DNA of 64,000 nt from Tetranychus cinnabarinus (GCA_022266195.1 WHVY01000002.1:4851001-4915000); one strand, 5' to 3'; positions 22,839-35,983 are shown, counted from the stretch's first letter. A program made the numbers and translations. Notes: generated from the letters alone by a model not told the origin.

Positions 22839-24378
22839 ACATTTTGATGTATATAATTATATTCATAACATTTACAAAGATGCTACTTCAGTTGTATTGA
22901 TCATAGATCCAGCTTTGCCTGTAAAATTGGTGTTACTAGATGATTTAAAGAGAAAGAAATAAAGTTAACTATTGTAGTGGTTAATTCTCGTGTAAATCAG
23001 CGAACTACTATCTTTTGATAATAACGTTACTCAACATGCCTTGAAGCTAAGACATTTTTCGCGTTCAGCTAATTTTCACCATTACCATATAAAGAATCGT
23101 TGCTCCTTTTTAATCTTGGTGAAGGTTAGCGGAGGAAGATGAAAAACTTTTCACTTAATCGATTTAAGCTCCTACCTTTGTTATGTTTGATCTTTCCTGT
23201 TCTTTAATATTCTTATCCTTTTTCTTTGATTACTAATCATAATCAAAAAGAACCATCATTGTAAACGAACAAGAAAAAGTCTCATGCCATTAACCAAATG
23301 ATTGTTTAACAAACCATATTCTTATTGTTCCATTGGATTAATTCAGCCAACAATTTTCAACATCACAGTTTGTTTGATCACCGGTTATCCCAATCAATTC
23401 AACATGATTAAACAGGTAAGCCATTTATCTTTACCAAAATATAACATTCGTTAGATTCCTTATAATATTCAATGGCAAGGATTATTTTCATGAACGATTA
23501 TTGCAATTCAATATTTATTCACCAATTACCTAATTTATTAACCAATGTAGCCAATGTCAATAACAATGATGGTTAATTTTTAAACCTATCAATCCTAATC
23601 ACCAAATAATAATTGTATAATCATCAGTTGTTTCTGTTGTATACAGCAATGTCAAATCAATTGAGCTTTAATCATTAGCAATGTAAATTTGTTTCTCTTC
23701 TCAATTTGTAAATAATTTTAAACCTTCCTGGTAATTCAACTTATTACTGGATATTTAACTTGACTTTAACCTTACCCTCAGTTGATTGACAATCTACTCT
23801 TGAAATAAACTTTACCAAAGAATCAAATGATTACCTGACTTAGCATAAATTGAATTTGACCAAACTTCTTTGAACTCACTCCTCCATCGTCATCATAACC
23901 ACCAACCTCCTCTTCCTCCACCTCCTTTCCTCTTCTCATCATCACTAGGAAATGATGTGAGCAAAATTTTCCTCTGGTAAAAAAAGTTAGTTGATTTAGT
24001 TTAATTAATAAGTCTTTATTACCAACAGTCCAATAGTCATTCAATATGCCTTTCCACATGTTGTATTCAACTTCAGTTGTAACCAACTTTCAATACCAAA
24101 AATGTTGTTTCTTGCAAAGTTCACAATAAGTTGACTGACAAATCTGTTAATTGTACTCGAAACACTCTCATAATCCTGTTAAATCAACTATAACTGTGAT
24201 AAGCAAAAATAAAATTATAAACCTTCTCCAATAATCATCTTAAATTGTGGGTGATTGAAATTTTAAAATTTAATGACCTTTATGCTTGTTTAACTGTAAA
24301 ACAAATTCAACTATCATGTTAACGTGATGAAAAGTGTTTTTAATTTATAATCGGCAAATTAAATCCACCAATCAATAA
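22839..24378. other. Intergenic region between small membrane protein and formin
   Basis: The first about 125 bp are the 3' UTR of the upstream gene, ending near AATAAA (22958-22963). The rest is AT-rich, with no gene supported. The frame at 23823-24086 (-) is low-complexity. Confidence 0.5.
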
Positions 24379-27300
24379 ATGGCTTCATCAAGTGAGGCCA
24401 GTGAGGTTAAAGATAACGATCTTATTAACCAAAACCAAGATGGAGGAAGAAAAAAGCAAATTGATTCACTTGATGATAATGATATTGATGATACAATGGA
24501 TCCATCCGAAGAAGCTAAGTATCGATTAGCTCGTCAAAGTCGTAGAGCAGCATCGGTTGTTGCCTGGTCTGATTCAAGTCCTTTAGGGTCACTTGTTAAT
24601 CGATTACCACGAAAAAAGTCAATCGCGTCGGTGGGTCTTTTATCTCGACATAATGATCCACGGATTGCGAGTTACCAGTTGAAGAGGTTAAATGCAGCCA
24701 AGTGTAATGTGAAAACGTTTGATTTAGAAAGTTTGATTCCCTTACTAACCAATCCAAATGAAGATAATACTGTTTCATTAGCTAAATGTTTAGCTCAACT
24801 TCGTCATGAAATGTCTTTGTCCATTGATCTTCTCAATTCGTTCATCAGCTCACCATTCAATGGAATTGATCTTCTTTTTAATCTTCTCAGAGTCTCGGAG
24901 GATCAACATAATGACCACAATAAAGAAAACCTAAGTGAAAAAAATCAAACAAATAAACAATCATTACCATCATTTGCTTGGTCATATTTACAATTAGAGG
25001 TTTTAAATCTATTGAAAACCATTATGGACACTTCATTGGGAATTCAACAGATTATTGGTGATGAATCAAATTATGCTGAAAAATTAGCTTCAGGTTAGTC
25101 CAGTCAACTTGAGAAAGTTCAATTTTTCATTGTTAATTTATAACATTTTGATTGATTATTTGCTCTAAATATGAAGTAATTAAAAGTCGCCATCAGAAGT
25201 TCAAACCTAATTGCTTATTCAAATTGAATTTCACATTTACCAGATGTTTACCAACCTTAATTTACCATATCAAATAATTGAGGTTAAATGAAAGCTGTTG
25301 ACAACATGATTTTTATAAGGTAAAGAAAGATTTTAATTGATTGTCAATAAACTTTCTTTCATCAGAGAAAAAAAGGGTAAGCAAATATTTAAACGCAATT
25401 CTATCGAAAGATTTCTTGTTCTTCGAATGGCTTGGTGTTGGTAAACAAAAGGTAAACTCAAAATTCAATCACTTCATATTCATTGCAACATAAAGTCAAC
25501 AATCAATCAAAAATCAAGTGAACACCTTAAATGTAATCATTGAAAAGTGATACTAATTGGTTAAATTAATTCCTGACATTATCTTTGTTGTGAGTCAAGA
25601 TTGGAAATATGAAAGAGACAGCAATTATTAACAATTGACTACCTTGAGCCTAGACCATAGACAAAATAATCGTCCAAATCATTGATATTCTAAGCATAAT
25701 AATGATATACAGCAATACTGTCTGTCATTACATTTAATGTGTTTCACTTGACAATTAACATAAACTTTCATTGAACTTACATTTGAATCACACTTTAACT
25801 CATAAATTTGAACATTTTAACAGCTTTGGATACCAACAATCGGACCATAAAGAAGCAAATTTTTGATCTTCTATCAGCTCTTTGCGTTTACAGTAAAGAT
25901 GGACATTGGAAAGCTTTGCAAACTCTTAATCATTACCAGGTAATTTTCTCATACTTAACTGATTGACATAAATGGTTAACAAAGTAAATTATTTTAAACA
26001 TTAAATTTGAATAATGGAGGTTAAATAGTAAAAAAGTTAATTCCAAAAGAAATAACAGTAATAATAAGAATTAAAATTGGGACAAAATATGGTAACTAAA
26101 GCAACTGGTTTCATTAGCCAATGATTTTGGTGAACAGAGAGGCTCCAATTTTGAAATTGAAAATAGTTTTAAAATATCGAAGCATTTTCGTTTGATTAGG
26201 AAAATTCATCTTCATCATTTCAGTCTAAACGAGCTTGCCAAGAATGCTGATGGTGGTCTTAACCCCACACAGCGCTGTTTTGAAAGGTATTTGATAGGTA
26301 CCTCTTTTATTAACCTTACCCTTCTGTTTATCGTATGGCGACCACGACAACCCATGTGTTTCAAGTTCAACTGTTTACTTTATCGTAACTGGAAAGTATT
26401 AAAATTAATTCGTTCAATTCATCATATTTTGTGTTTAATGTGATCATATTGGTGAATTATCGTGTAGGTGGTTGACATTGTTACACTTGAATCAACATTT
26501 AATCAATCCTCTTTTGTGCTTACCAAATCCATCAGTTTATTCAAATTGTGATTTTGATGAAACCAGAAAAAAATAGAAATCTGTTAACCTTGAGATTTTC
26601 AAACTTTACTTTCAATTTGATGCCAACTCCTGCTATTTAATTGTTAAAATTAAATTGTATGCTGGTTTTTAACAATACAGTGTAAAAAAAGTTCGAGTTA
26701 AAACCAAGTTAATCATTTCTTCAATAGTAATTTACTATTTCTTTGTTTTCTTTGTAGGCATTGAAACGCACCCGATATCGATTTGAAGTAATTGTTGATG
26801 AATTACAGAATGCCAAAAATTTAGAATACAAGACAAAATTGATGGCCTTTGTTAATTGTTTAATAATATCGGCTGGTAATGGTAAGGAGCGATCATCTGT
26901 TAGAAATGAATTCATTGGTTTGAAGTTACTTAATATAATATCCGAGATGAGACGTGAGGGTGTAACTGGCGAACTGTTAAAGCAAATGGACTTGTTTGAA
27001 GAGCAAAGAAAATCTGATGACAATATGGACTCTCTGGACGTTAATTCACACCAGGATATATTTTTCTCAATTTTACGCCAAGTATCAGGGCAACCAGAAT
27101 ACGAAACTCCATTTCTTCATTTATTACAACATCTACTTACTATTGATTATGGATCAAATGATATCTCAACAATCATTTGGGACACAGCTTCGACATTGGT
27201 TCACAGAGCGACAACATTAATTGAATCTCGTGACGATGCCGATAAATTATTACGTTTACATAATAAAAGGAGAGGATCAGTTGATCCATCATCTGGAGCA

Positions 27301-30300
27301 AGATTGAGCGCTCTTTCATCACCACTCAATTTAGCTTCTCCAACAAGTCCACCTAAACCATTTCCGAGAAACAATAGTCGACCATTGTCACCAGCTGAAC
27401 CCAAATTTGAACCCATTAAAGGTGAGTTAATCGATTATCAAATTCCCATGAAAAATAATCTACTTCTTATGAACAACGGTTTCAAGTTAACTTGACTTCA
27501 GAGTTTTCTGTTGATTTATCAATTCAATATTTTTTAACTGCAATCTTTTTGTTTACTTACAGAAGCTATAGATAGTCCTCCACAGAGTCTTGCGCCTCCT
27601 CCACAGTCAATACCACCACCTCCGCCACCTCCTCCTCCTCCTCCTCCACCTCCACCACCACCACCACCACCGCCGCCACCATCATCTTCAACTCGAATGA
27701 GTTCAAGTCAACCCTGTATTTCCCTGGCAAATAGTAACTCTTTTTCATCGTCACTTCTAACAGCTTCAACTCCTTCTGAACCTGAATATTTCAAATTGAC
27801 TAATTTCGATATTCCTAAACCTAAAAGTAAAATGCGCTCATTAAATTGGACCAAAATTCCTTGTCAGAAAGTAATTCAATCAAACCAACCAAATTTATGG
27901 AGCTTAATGGCCCAAGGAAAACCAACTATTAAAGCACTATCTGTAGATTTTGACTCATTGGAAGAGCTTTTTTGTCAACCTAATAGTTCAATATCAGTAT
28001 CACCTAGTTTATCTGCATCAACCAATGGACAAATTGTATCAATAGCTCAACCAAATACACTAGCATCAGCGTCACTATCATCTTCAACACCCGTTGGATG
28101 CTTTCAAACATCATGTTCATCATCAACCTCAGCTTCACCATCACCACCAAGCTCAACCATTAATGGACTCAATTCTCATCATCATATTCATGTACACCCA
28201 TCTGAATCAAATTCATGTTCTGGTTCACCAAGGTTACCAGTTCGATTGATGGCATTAGATGGCTCATTTTCATCACCTTGTAATAGTTTGGAAAGGAAGT
28301 TAATCAAAAGGCATAGCGGTGAATATGTTCCACTACCTGAAGTTAATCTAAATATTCTGGATGGTAAAAAGTCACTTTCAGTGAACATATTTCTCAAGCA
28401 GTTTCGCGGTTCTACCGAAGAATTGATAAATTTAATAAAAAATGGTGATCATGGAGCAATTGGATCTGAAAGATTGAGAAGCCTGATGAAGTTATTGCCT
28501 GAATCGAGTGAAAAAGAGCAGCTTCAAAATCACATCAACGATTTACAAAGGATGCCAATTGCTGAAAAATTTTTGACTCAATTAATTCAGGTTCCCAAGT
28601 AAGTGAAAAACAGTTGGCTTCAAGTGTTTTCTTAACTAACTGTTTCACGAGATTAACATTCCTAATCAAAGTGACTAATTAAGGCACTAACAAGATCAAT
28701 TACTAATTAAAATGATTCATTGAGCATATCGACTGAAACAGGTAGAAATAATCTGCATCTTCTGCATCCTACAATCAACCGTAATTGTTATCAAGTGAAG
28801 GCGAATTGATTAGTGGGTAATCAAGGCTATTTTTGTGTATTACAATGTTTATTCATTTAATGATCATGATTACATCTGATTGTAGATAATTATCTTTATA
28901 CTGTTGATAAATGTTAATTTTACAATAATAATATTCAAATGGCACAAATAGTGTTAGTCAAGCTGTTTGTCTTGTAAAATAATATTACATTTTCCCTTCC
29001 AGACCTGAAAATATTATCACATAATATTTTATCATAATTTTTTATTTTCAAATAATATCAATTGATACTTTTGATTGTAGGAAATGTTAATCAATAATTT
29101 TCTAATTTCCGTATTTAGCAAAAGATCATTCATTCATTGACATTTCTTCGTGGGTTGAATCGATTCATTTTTTGTCTTGCATTTTCAACTTTTAGCCTAA
29201 AATTAACATTATTTTCTCCTAAATATTTAATTTTATTAACCTTGCTTCAGAAATTAAATTTGATTAAGTAAAATAATTAGGTTGAGGTGACCTTGAAAAT
29301 TAGCCTTAAATATTTTGTAAATTGTCCAGAAATCAAAAGTTGAAGGCGAAATCATATCTAGACCTTTTAGATCTCGTTTCAAATTTTTGCCATTTAAAGA
29401 TGGCAGCCATAATTGATTTGATTTGACAATCTATTAATTGATAATTATGTTTTTCATTTCAGTTACCAATTGAGAATCGAATGCATGTTGGTTAAAGAAG
29501 AGTTTGACTCTAACATTTCATCTTTGGAGCCATCGATATCAATCATTAAGACCGCTGCCAATGGTAATTGCTTCAATACATTATTTCCATCTGAATATTT
29601 GATTATCACAATCAACTCTAACGTTATATTTTTCATTACAGAACTGAAAACAAATGAAAATCTTCGAAATGTAATGTACCTTATTCTTGTAGCTGGAAAT
29701 TTTCTCAACTCGGTAAGATCTCGAAGCAATTTTTTTCCAATTCAATATTTAATTTGACTTTTCCTTCTTGATTTCAGGGTGGATATGCTGGTGATGCTGT
29801 TGGATTCAAAATGATGTCATTAACTAAATTATCCGAAATCCGGGGTAATAAGCCCGGGATAAGTTTAATCCATTACGTTGCCTTGGAAGCGGTCAAGAAA
29901 AATATCCATGGATTCCTAGAATGCTCAAGTAGTTTTGAAGAGGCTGCTAAGTGAGTAGATTATGCGTTTTTTAACGAGTACTTTGAAATAATTCAAATAT
30001 TGAATAATTTTCAAATGGATTGTTGGAATGGAATTTAATGTTTTATTTTACTTTCTAATTTATTTACAGGATATCGGTTGACTCATTGAAAGATGAGATC
30101 AAAGCGATTTCAAGTAAAATTACGAGTTTGAAAAAATCAATTTCATCTCTAAATGAATTTATGGAGCATTTTTTCAATGAAATGAGGAGATTTCTTGATG
30201 CTGCATCAAAAGAGATTGATCGTTTAACAGTTTCAATTGAGATTGAAATTGAAAGAACACGGATTGATTTGGCTCAATTTCTTTGTGAAGATGTATCAAC

Positions 30301-31885
30301 ATTCAAATTGGATGAATGTTTCTCAGTTTTTGCTTCATTTTGTCAAAGATTTAAACTTGCTTGCGATGAAAATGATCGTCGACGCGAAGCTGAAGCCAAA
30401 AATGAAAGAAGACGTAAACATTTAACGAATGGATCCAATGAAAATCGTAAATATGTAATCACGGAAACAGAGGCCAATGGGGGTGAACTTATACTTTCTG
30501 GAAGCAACACTTTACCCAAAATAAGAGCTAGTCGGTTAGCATTAAATGAAACCAACAATGAGGATGATTTGGCAACTGGATTGATGGAACTACTTAAAAG
30601 TACTAATGATTTATCTGGATCAATCTATGATTCTGCATATGGATCACTTCGTCGAGTAGGGAGTGGACGCCGATCAGCAAATCGGTCAGTCAATTCGTAC
30701 CATCCTGAATCGACTAGGGAGCGAACAGTTAACGCAGATGGAGTTTACTCTGTTAATTTGAGATCGTGTGATATTGAGTCTAATATTTTTGAGATTCCAG
30801 AGGAACCAAAGCCATTACAAGAATCGAGTAAAATTTCTGGTTCAACGGCTAATGAAATTAAACAAGAAGACCAGGATTCATCTAATTGTCCTTTTGATAG
30901 ATTGGCACCAAGTCGAAAATCTTTTTCTATCAAGAAAACTGAGCGTAAACCTATTTGTACAGAATCGAAACCAGAAACACAGGAAGAGAATAACAATTCT
31001 GATTGTAGAATCATCCAACAATTGGAACCTAAAAATGTACGAAAATATTGGAAATTATTGGATAAAAATGAGATTCGTGGTTCAGAAGGTCGTCTAATAT
31101 TCACTAATCAATCTAATCAACCGACAGCCATAATAGCTCCAACTCAAGTTGAAGTTGATAATGAAGTTGGGGAAAACAAAAGCCATAGACCTAAATTTTT
31201 AGACAATTTATCAATCAATTGTAAACCAATTGATTCCACAGTATCTAAAAGAAATTCAATTTTATCTCAAACTGGAAACAATTCAACCGCAGCTTATGTT
31301 AAACCGGTACAATTAACTGAAAAGGGCGTAATATCTCCCAATATTTCAACCTTACCATTGATTGGAAGATCATCTTCGTCTTCATCTTCTTCATCATCTC
31401 TTGTCAGTGGAAAAAGTCATCGATCTCGTGTTCCTGTTAGAAAAGATAGTTTGACAAAACCGCCAAAACCTTTAAAAACTGATGCATCTTCCAACCAATC
31501 TGATATAATTGATAGTCAACAATCTAGAGATGAATTGAGTATTAACTTGCCTGGATCAAAGAGAAATGACTCGGTAGAATCCAGATTATATCGAATTGTT
31601 GGTAGAAGTACAAGTAATTTAAGAAGATCTCCTCCAAATGGATCAATTGATAGATTCTCATCTAGACCAACATTCGATCGATCTAAAAGCTATTTAACTA
31701 GTTCACAGTCACCTGATTTGTATTCAAATAAATCTCATCGAACGCCTTATAATGCACCAAATTGTGCATCTCGGCGTGTTAATAATGGCACATCAAATAA
31801 TGAACCGAGATCATTTATGAGACAAACATCTTCTTCTGCGGCAAAATCACAAAAGACACTTAATCATGCCAGATTTAGATTTTAA
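24379..31885 (+). CDS. form3: Formin, INF2/Formin-3 class (1563 aa)
   Basis: Eight exons join in phase: 24379-25093, 25824-25939, 26758-27421, 27563-28598, 29463-29563, 29642-29712, 29778-29950 and 30070-31885 (4692 nt). The N-terminal part (about residues 45-480) is an armadillo-like GBD/FH3 (DID) region. FH1 (about 503-540) is a long polyproline run encoded at the start of exon 4. FH2 (about 570-1070) contains KMRSLNWTKIP, SLSVNIFLKQFRGSTEEL, YQLRIECMLVKEEF and NLRNVMYLILVAGNFLNSGG. NIFLKQF and YQLRIECML are typical of INF2. Such formins nucleate and elongate actin filaments and in some settings sever them. A helical GLMELLKS near residue 1130 may act as a WH2/DAD-like autoregulatory element. 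The Ser-rich C-terminal tail is long. An unusually long Ser-rich insertion splits FH2 between ELFCQPNSS and EVNLNILDGKKS. The poly(A) signal is at 31957-31962. Fragments of exon 8 recur at 36981-37362. Confidence 0.9.
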
Positions 31886-31956
31886 TAACTTTATAAACAT
31901 AACTTAAAAAGACTAAAAAAATCAAATTTTTTCAAGCTTGTACTTTGGTTAAATAT

Positions 31957-31962
31957 AATAAA
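31957..31962 (+). terminator. Poly(A) signal AATAAA of the formin gene
   Basis: A canonical hexamer about 70 bases after the stop. The same hexamer is retained in the duplicated 3' UTR relic (37357-37362). Confidence 0.6.
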
Positions 31963-32247
31963 CATTTACAATGGTATTCAAACAATCTAATATGGATGTA
32001 ACTCTTTCACCTTTTTGATGTGCGTTTTATTATCTATAACATCTTAAAAGTTTTGAGATCGCAGTTTTTATTTATCAGGGATTCTCAAATCGAACCAAAT
32101 TTGTTATTTTATTGAATTTCATCTTATTATCATATTGTGATGAATATTAGTGGTCTTTTGTCATTCAAAATTTAGTTACATCAATCTCAATTAGTTTCAG
32201 AGATATTTAACTAAAAAATGACAAATATTTACATGCCCCATTGAATA

Positions 32248-32507
32248 CAGCAAAACCTCGTATATTTTGCCTTTTTTGAGTGCGGACATCTAACGTTCAA
32301 AAAAATAAAATGAGCAAATTTTTAGTTACGGTGACTGTAAATTACAGCCTCTGAAAATAAAATTTGCTCAAATGAGTCAAAAAGTGAGCTCATTTGATTG
32401 TGAGCTACTGTAATTTACAGTCAACATAAGTAAAAATGTGCTTATTCTATTTTTTTGAACGTTAGATGTCCGTACTCAAAAAAGGCAAAATATACGAGGT
32501 TTGAGTG
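32248..32507. mobile_element. Tc1/mariner-type fold-back MITE (260 bp)
   Basis: The left end CAGCAAAACCTCGTATATT and the right end, read in reverse complement as CACTCAAACCTCGTATATT, form long terminal inverted repeats of about 60 bp. These include GCCTTTTTTGAGT and GTTCAAAAAAATA. TA dinucleotides flank both ends (32246-32247 and 32508-32509), the target duplication of Tc1/mariner. Inner sequences (ACTGTAAATTACAG and CTGTAATTTACAGT) are also inverted, so nearly the whole element can fold back. No coding capacity. Confidence 0.85.
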
Positions 32508-33024
32508 TAATTGATTTTATTAATATAATAAAAAAGTTCTTCTTTTTCATTTTAAAGCATAAGTGAATTGTTATTTTCAAATTTGGCGGTAAGAAATTCT
32601 TAAGCAGCAAGTAACCGAGGATAAAAGTATCACAGTTACTGGTATACTAACCAAACGTATCTACTTTCGAGAAGTTTTTTTTCAGAAAATTTGAAATTTC
32701 ATCAAAAACTTATTGAAATTTTTTCTTATGATTTCGGCCGAAAGCGGCAGTTTAATCGGCTTGTAGCTTTAGCTGGCTTAAGTCAAGCACAGCGGAAAAC
32801 TAGTATTTTGTGCGAGGTGGTTAAAACTTAGCTGGTATCGATATCTAATCTTGATATCTAACCATTTACCGGTTACTCTAACCAAATAACCGATTGTCGG
32901 TAACAAATAAATCTCTAAGTTTTGTTTCATTTTAGGTATTTGTTTACCTCAATTCATTCATGTGTTTTTTATGTTAATCTTTTTTACCAATTGTTATTTT
33001 TCATCATATTAGTTTGTTTCAACC

Positions 33025-35856
33025 ATGGCAATGTTGCCAAATGTTCCGCATCCTGGAGCACTCGTCTCTAAAAAGAAAAAAGCATTCATAGGTTTACCAG
33101 CTCCTTTGGGTTATGTTGCTGGAGTTGGTCGAGGTGCTACCGGATTTACGACTAGATCTGATATTGGTCCTGCTCGAGATCCATCGGATGTCCCTGATGA
33201 TCGTCATTTGCCTCCTAAGAAGTTTAAAAAGCCAAACTCTTCAGGGAAATTTGAAGAAGAAGAGGAAGAAGAAGAAGATCTGAACGAATCAAATTATGAT
33301 GAATTTGCTGGTTACGGTGGATCATTGTTTAGTAAAGATCCTTATGATAAAGATGATGAAGAAGCCGATGCTATTTATGAGTCGGTTGATAAGAGAATGG
33401 ATGAAAAACGCAAAGACTATAGGGAAAATAAACTGAGAAAAGAACTGGAAAAATATCGCCAAGAAAGACCCAAAATTCAACAACAATTCAGTGACTTGAA
33501 AAGGGAACTTGCTGTACTCTCGGAAGAGGAATGGATGAAAATTCCTGAAGTTGGTGATTCCAGAAATAAGAAACTACGTAATCCTCGTGCCGAGAAATTT
33601 ACACCTTTACCTGATTCTGTATTAGCTCATAAAGCTAGCTTAGCTGGTCCTGATAATATTTCTATTGATCCTAATACTGGTATGGTTACACCTATGTCTT
33701 CTGGCATTGCCACTGGTCTCACTACTCCTGGAGACTTAGACTTAAGAAAAATCGGACAGGCTCGTAACACTTTAATGGACATTAGATTAAACCAAGTTTC
33801 TGATTCAGTGACTGGCCAAACCGTTGTCGATCCCAAAGGTTATTTAACTGATCTTCAATCTATGATACCTACTCACGGTTCTGATATAAATGATATAAAG
33901 AAAGCTCGTCTTTTGTTAAAATCCGTTCGAGAAACCAATCCAAACCATCCACCTGCTTGGATTGCTTCAGCACGTTTAGAAGAAGTCACAGGTAAATTGC
34001 AAACTGCCAGAAGTCTTATATTACAAGGCTGTGAAATGTGTCCCAAATCTGAAGATGTTTGGTTAGAAGCTGCTCGTCTTCAACCTCCTGATCTAGCTAG
34101 AGCTCTTATTACTAAAGCTGTTAGACAATTGCCCCAGTCAGTTCGAATTTGGATAAAAGCAGCTGATCTCGAGGTAGAACTGAAAGCCAAGAAAAAAGTT
34201 TTCCGAAAAGGTCTGGAACATATACCTGGTTCAGTTAGACTGTGGAAAGCTGCTGTTGAGCTTGAGGAGCCGGAAGATGCAAAAATTCTTTTAAGTCGAG
34301 CTGTCGAATGTTGTCCTACGTCTGTTGATCTTTGGTTAGCTCTTGCTCGATTAGAAAACTACGAAAATGCAAGAAAAGTATTGAATAAAGCCAGAGAAAA
34401 TATTCCAACCGATAGACAAATCTGGATAACGGCTGCTAAACTTGAGGAGGCTTATGGTAAAGAAGTTGCTGCTGAAGCTATCATTGGCAAAGCATTAAGA
34501 TCACTGGCTGCTAATGGAGTTGAAATCAATAGAGAGCATTGGATGAATGATGCCATTGATACTGAAAAATCAGGATCAATTAAAACTTGTCGTGCTATAA
34601 TTAAGTCTATCGCCCATATTGGTGTAGAAGATGAAGACAAAAAACATACTTGGATGGAAGATGCAGAAAATTTTGCTAATCAAGGTGCTTGTGAATGTGC
34701 ACGAGCTATTTTCGAAATTGCAATTAAGACTTTCCCTATGAAAAAAAGTGTTTGGCTTCGTGCTGCTTACTTTGAGAAAAATCATGGAACAAGAGAGACT
34801 CTGGAAAAACTTTTGTCTGAAGCTGTCAAGACCTGTCCTAGAGCTGAAATATTATGGCTTATGTTAGCTAAGAGTAAATGGTTAGCTAAAGATATTGAGG
34901 GAGCCCGGCAAACGCTTTCCGATGCATTCAAGGCAAATCCTAATTCCGAAGAGATTTGGTTAGCTGCTGTCAAACTTGAATCTGAATTGTCTGAATATTC
35001 AGGTGCCAGAAAGCTTCTAACTAAAGCTCGTGCTTCTGCTCCTTCAGCTAGAGTTTTCATGAAATCAGCTAAACTCGAGTGGGCTTTAGGTCAAAATGAA
35101 GACGCACTCAAGCTATTAAATGAAGGAGTAAAAGATTACCCGACATACCCTAAACTTTGGATGATGATTGGACAAATTGCCCAAAGTGAAAGCAAATTTG
35201 ACGATGCTCGTCTGGCCTATCAACAGGGAATCAAATTTAATCCAACTTCGATTCCTCTTTGGCTGTTACTTTCTCGACTTGAAGAGAGTTGTGGTACTTT
35301 GGTCAAAGCGCGGTCAGTTATGGAAAAAGCTCGTCTTAAAAATCCTAAAAATGATCAACTTTGGCTTGAAGCAATTAGGATTGAAGTGAGAGGTAGTCCA
35401 AGTGGGAAAGATGTTGCTATGGTCATGATGGCTAAAGCTTTACAAGAATGTCCAAATTCTGGAATTTTATGGGCTGAAGCTATTTTCATGGAAAATCGAC
35501 CTCAAAGAAGAAGTCGTTCTTATGACGCTCTCAAAAGATGTGAACATGATCCTCATGTATTGTTAGCTGCCACTAAACTTCTTTGGGTAGAAAGAAAATT
35601 ACCTAAAACAAGAGAATGGTTTCATCAAACTATCAAAGTTGATCCTGATTTTGGTGATGCTTGGGGATATTTCTATAAATTTGAACTGATGCACGGAACT
35701 GAAGCTCAACAACAAGAAGTTAAAAATAAATGTGTTGATACAGAACCTCGTCATGGAGAAAATTGGTGCAAAATATCTAAGGATATAAAAAATTGGAAAC
35801 TGAAAACAGACGAAATTCTTGCTCTACTTGCTCATAATTTACCGATTCCCACATAA
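33025..35856 (+). CDS. PRPF6: Pre-mRNA-processing factor 6 (PRPF6/Prp6), 943 aa
   Basis: An intronless frame of 943 aa, almost exactly the usual length of animal PRPF6 (about 941). The N-terminal PRP1 domain begins KKKKAFIGLPAPLGYVAGVG and RGATGFTTRSDIGPARD. An acidic EEEEEEEDLNE stretch and DPYDKDDEEADAIYES follow. From about residue 290 to the end there are tandem half-a-TPR (HAT) repeats, recognisable by repeating W-x-x-A-(A/L)-x-(L/F)-E units such as IWIKAADLEVE, LWLALARLENYENARKVL and EIWLAAVKLESE. PRPF6 bridges U5 and U4/U6 snRNPs in the tri-snRNP. The start context CAACCATGG is good. The lack of introns in a gene of this size is notable against its spliced neighbours. A relic of part of its 3' half lies at 39199-39397. 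It is convergent with SoxB copy A. Confidence 0.95.
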   Translation: MAMLPNVPHPGALVSKKKKAFIGLPAPLGYVAGVGRGATGFTTRSDIGPARDPSDVPDDRHLPPKKFKKPNSSGKFEEEEEEEEDLNESNYDEFAGYGGSLFSKDPYDKDDEEADAIYESVDKRMDEKRKDYRENKLRKELEKYRQERPKIQQQFSDLKRELAVLSEEEWMKIPEVGDSRNKKLRNPRAEKFTPLPDSVLAHKASLAGPDNISIDPNTGMVTPMSSGIATGLTTPGDLDLRKIGQARNTLMDIRLNQVSDSVTGQTVVDPKGYLTDLQSMIPTHGSDINDIKKARLLLKSVRETNPNHPPAWIASARLEEVTGKLQTARSLILQGCEMCPKSEDVWLEAARLQPPDLARALITKAVRQLPQSVRIWIKAADLEVELKAKKKVFRKGLEHIPGSVRLWKAAVELEEPEDAKILLSRAVECCPTSVDLWLALARLENYENARKVLNKARENIPTDRQIWITAAKLEEAYGKEVAAEAIIGKALRSLAANGVEINREHWMNDAIDTEKSGSIKTCRAIIKSIAHIGVEDEDKKHTWMEDAENFANQGACECARAIFEIAIKTFPMKKSVWLRAAYFEKNHGTRETLEKLLSEAVKTCPRAEILWLMLAKSKWLAKDIEGARQTLSDAFKANPNSEEIWLAAVKLESELSEYSGARKLLTKARASAPSARVFMKSAKLEWALGQNEDALKLLNEGVKDYPTYPKLWMMIGQIAQSESKFDDARLAYQQGIKFNPTSIPLWLLLSRLEESCGTLVKARSVMEKARLKNPKNDQLWLEAIRIEVRGSPSGKDVAMVMMAKALQECPNSGILWAEAIFMENRPQRRSRSYDALKRCEHDPHVLLAATKLLWVERKLPKTREWFHQTIKVDPDFGDAWGYFYKFELMHGTEAQQQEVKNKCVDTEPRHGENWCKISKDIKNWKLKTDEILALLAHNLPIPT

Positions 35857-35925
35857 TACATGTTAACACTTGAAAATAAGTTAAAGTAAATCATTGGTAT
35901 GATGAAACTCGATTTACTCACAAAT

Positions 35926-35931
35926 TTTATT
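35926..35931 (-). terminator. Poly(A) signal AATAAA of SoxB copy A
   Basis: TTTATT on + (AATAAA on -) lies about 53 bases downstream of the Sox stop. The same hexamer is conserved beside copy B. Confidence 0.5.
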
Positions 35932-35983
35932 GTCAAAATGAACTAAGTGAAAAGCATTACAATATTGATTAAAAGTTGAAAAT

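Larger units (their letters stand above)
31886..33024. other. Formin 3' UTR and PRPF6 upstream region, with a MITE
   Basis: It contains the formin poly(A) signal, a fold-back MITE at 32248-32507, and an AT-rich stretch leading to the PRPF6 start (context CAACCATGG). No other gene is visible. Confidence 0.6.

Noticed and set aside
26192..26443. Open frame within formin intron 2
   Set aside because: No family features. Exons 2 and 3 join in phase without it, and it matches nothing in formins.
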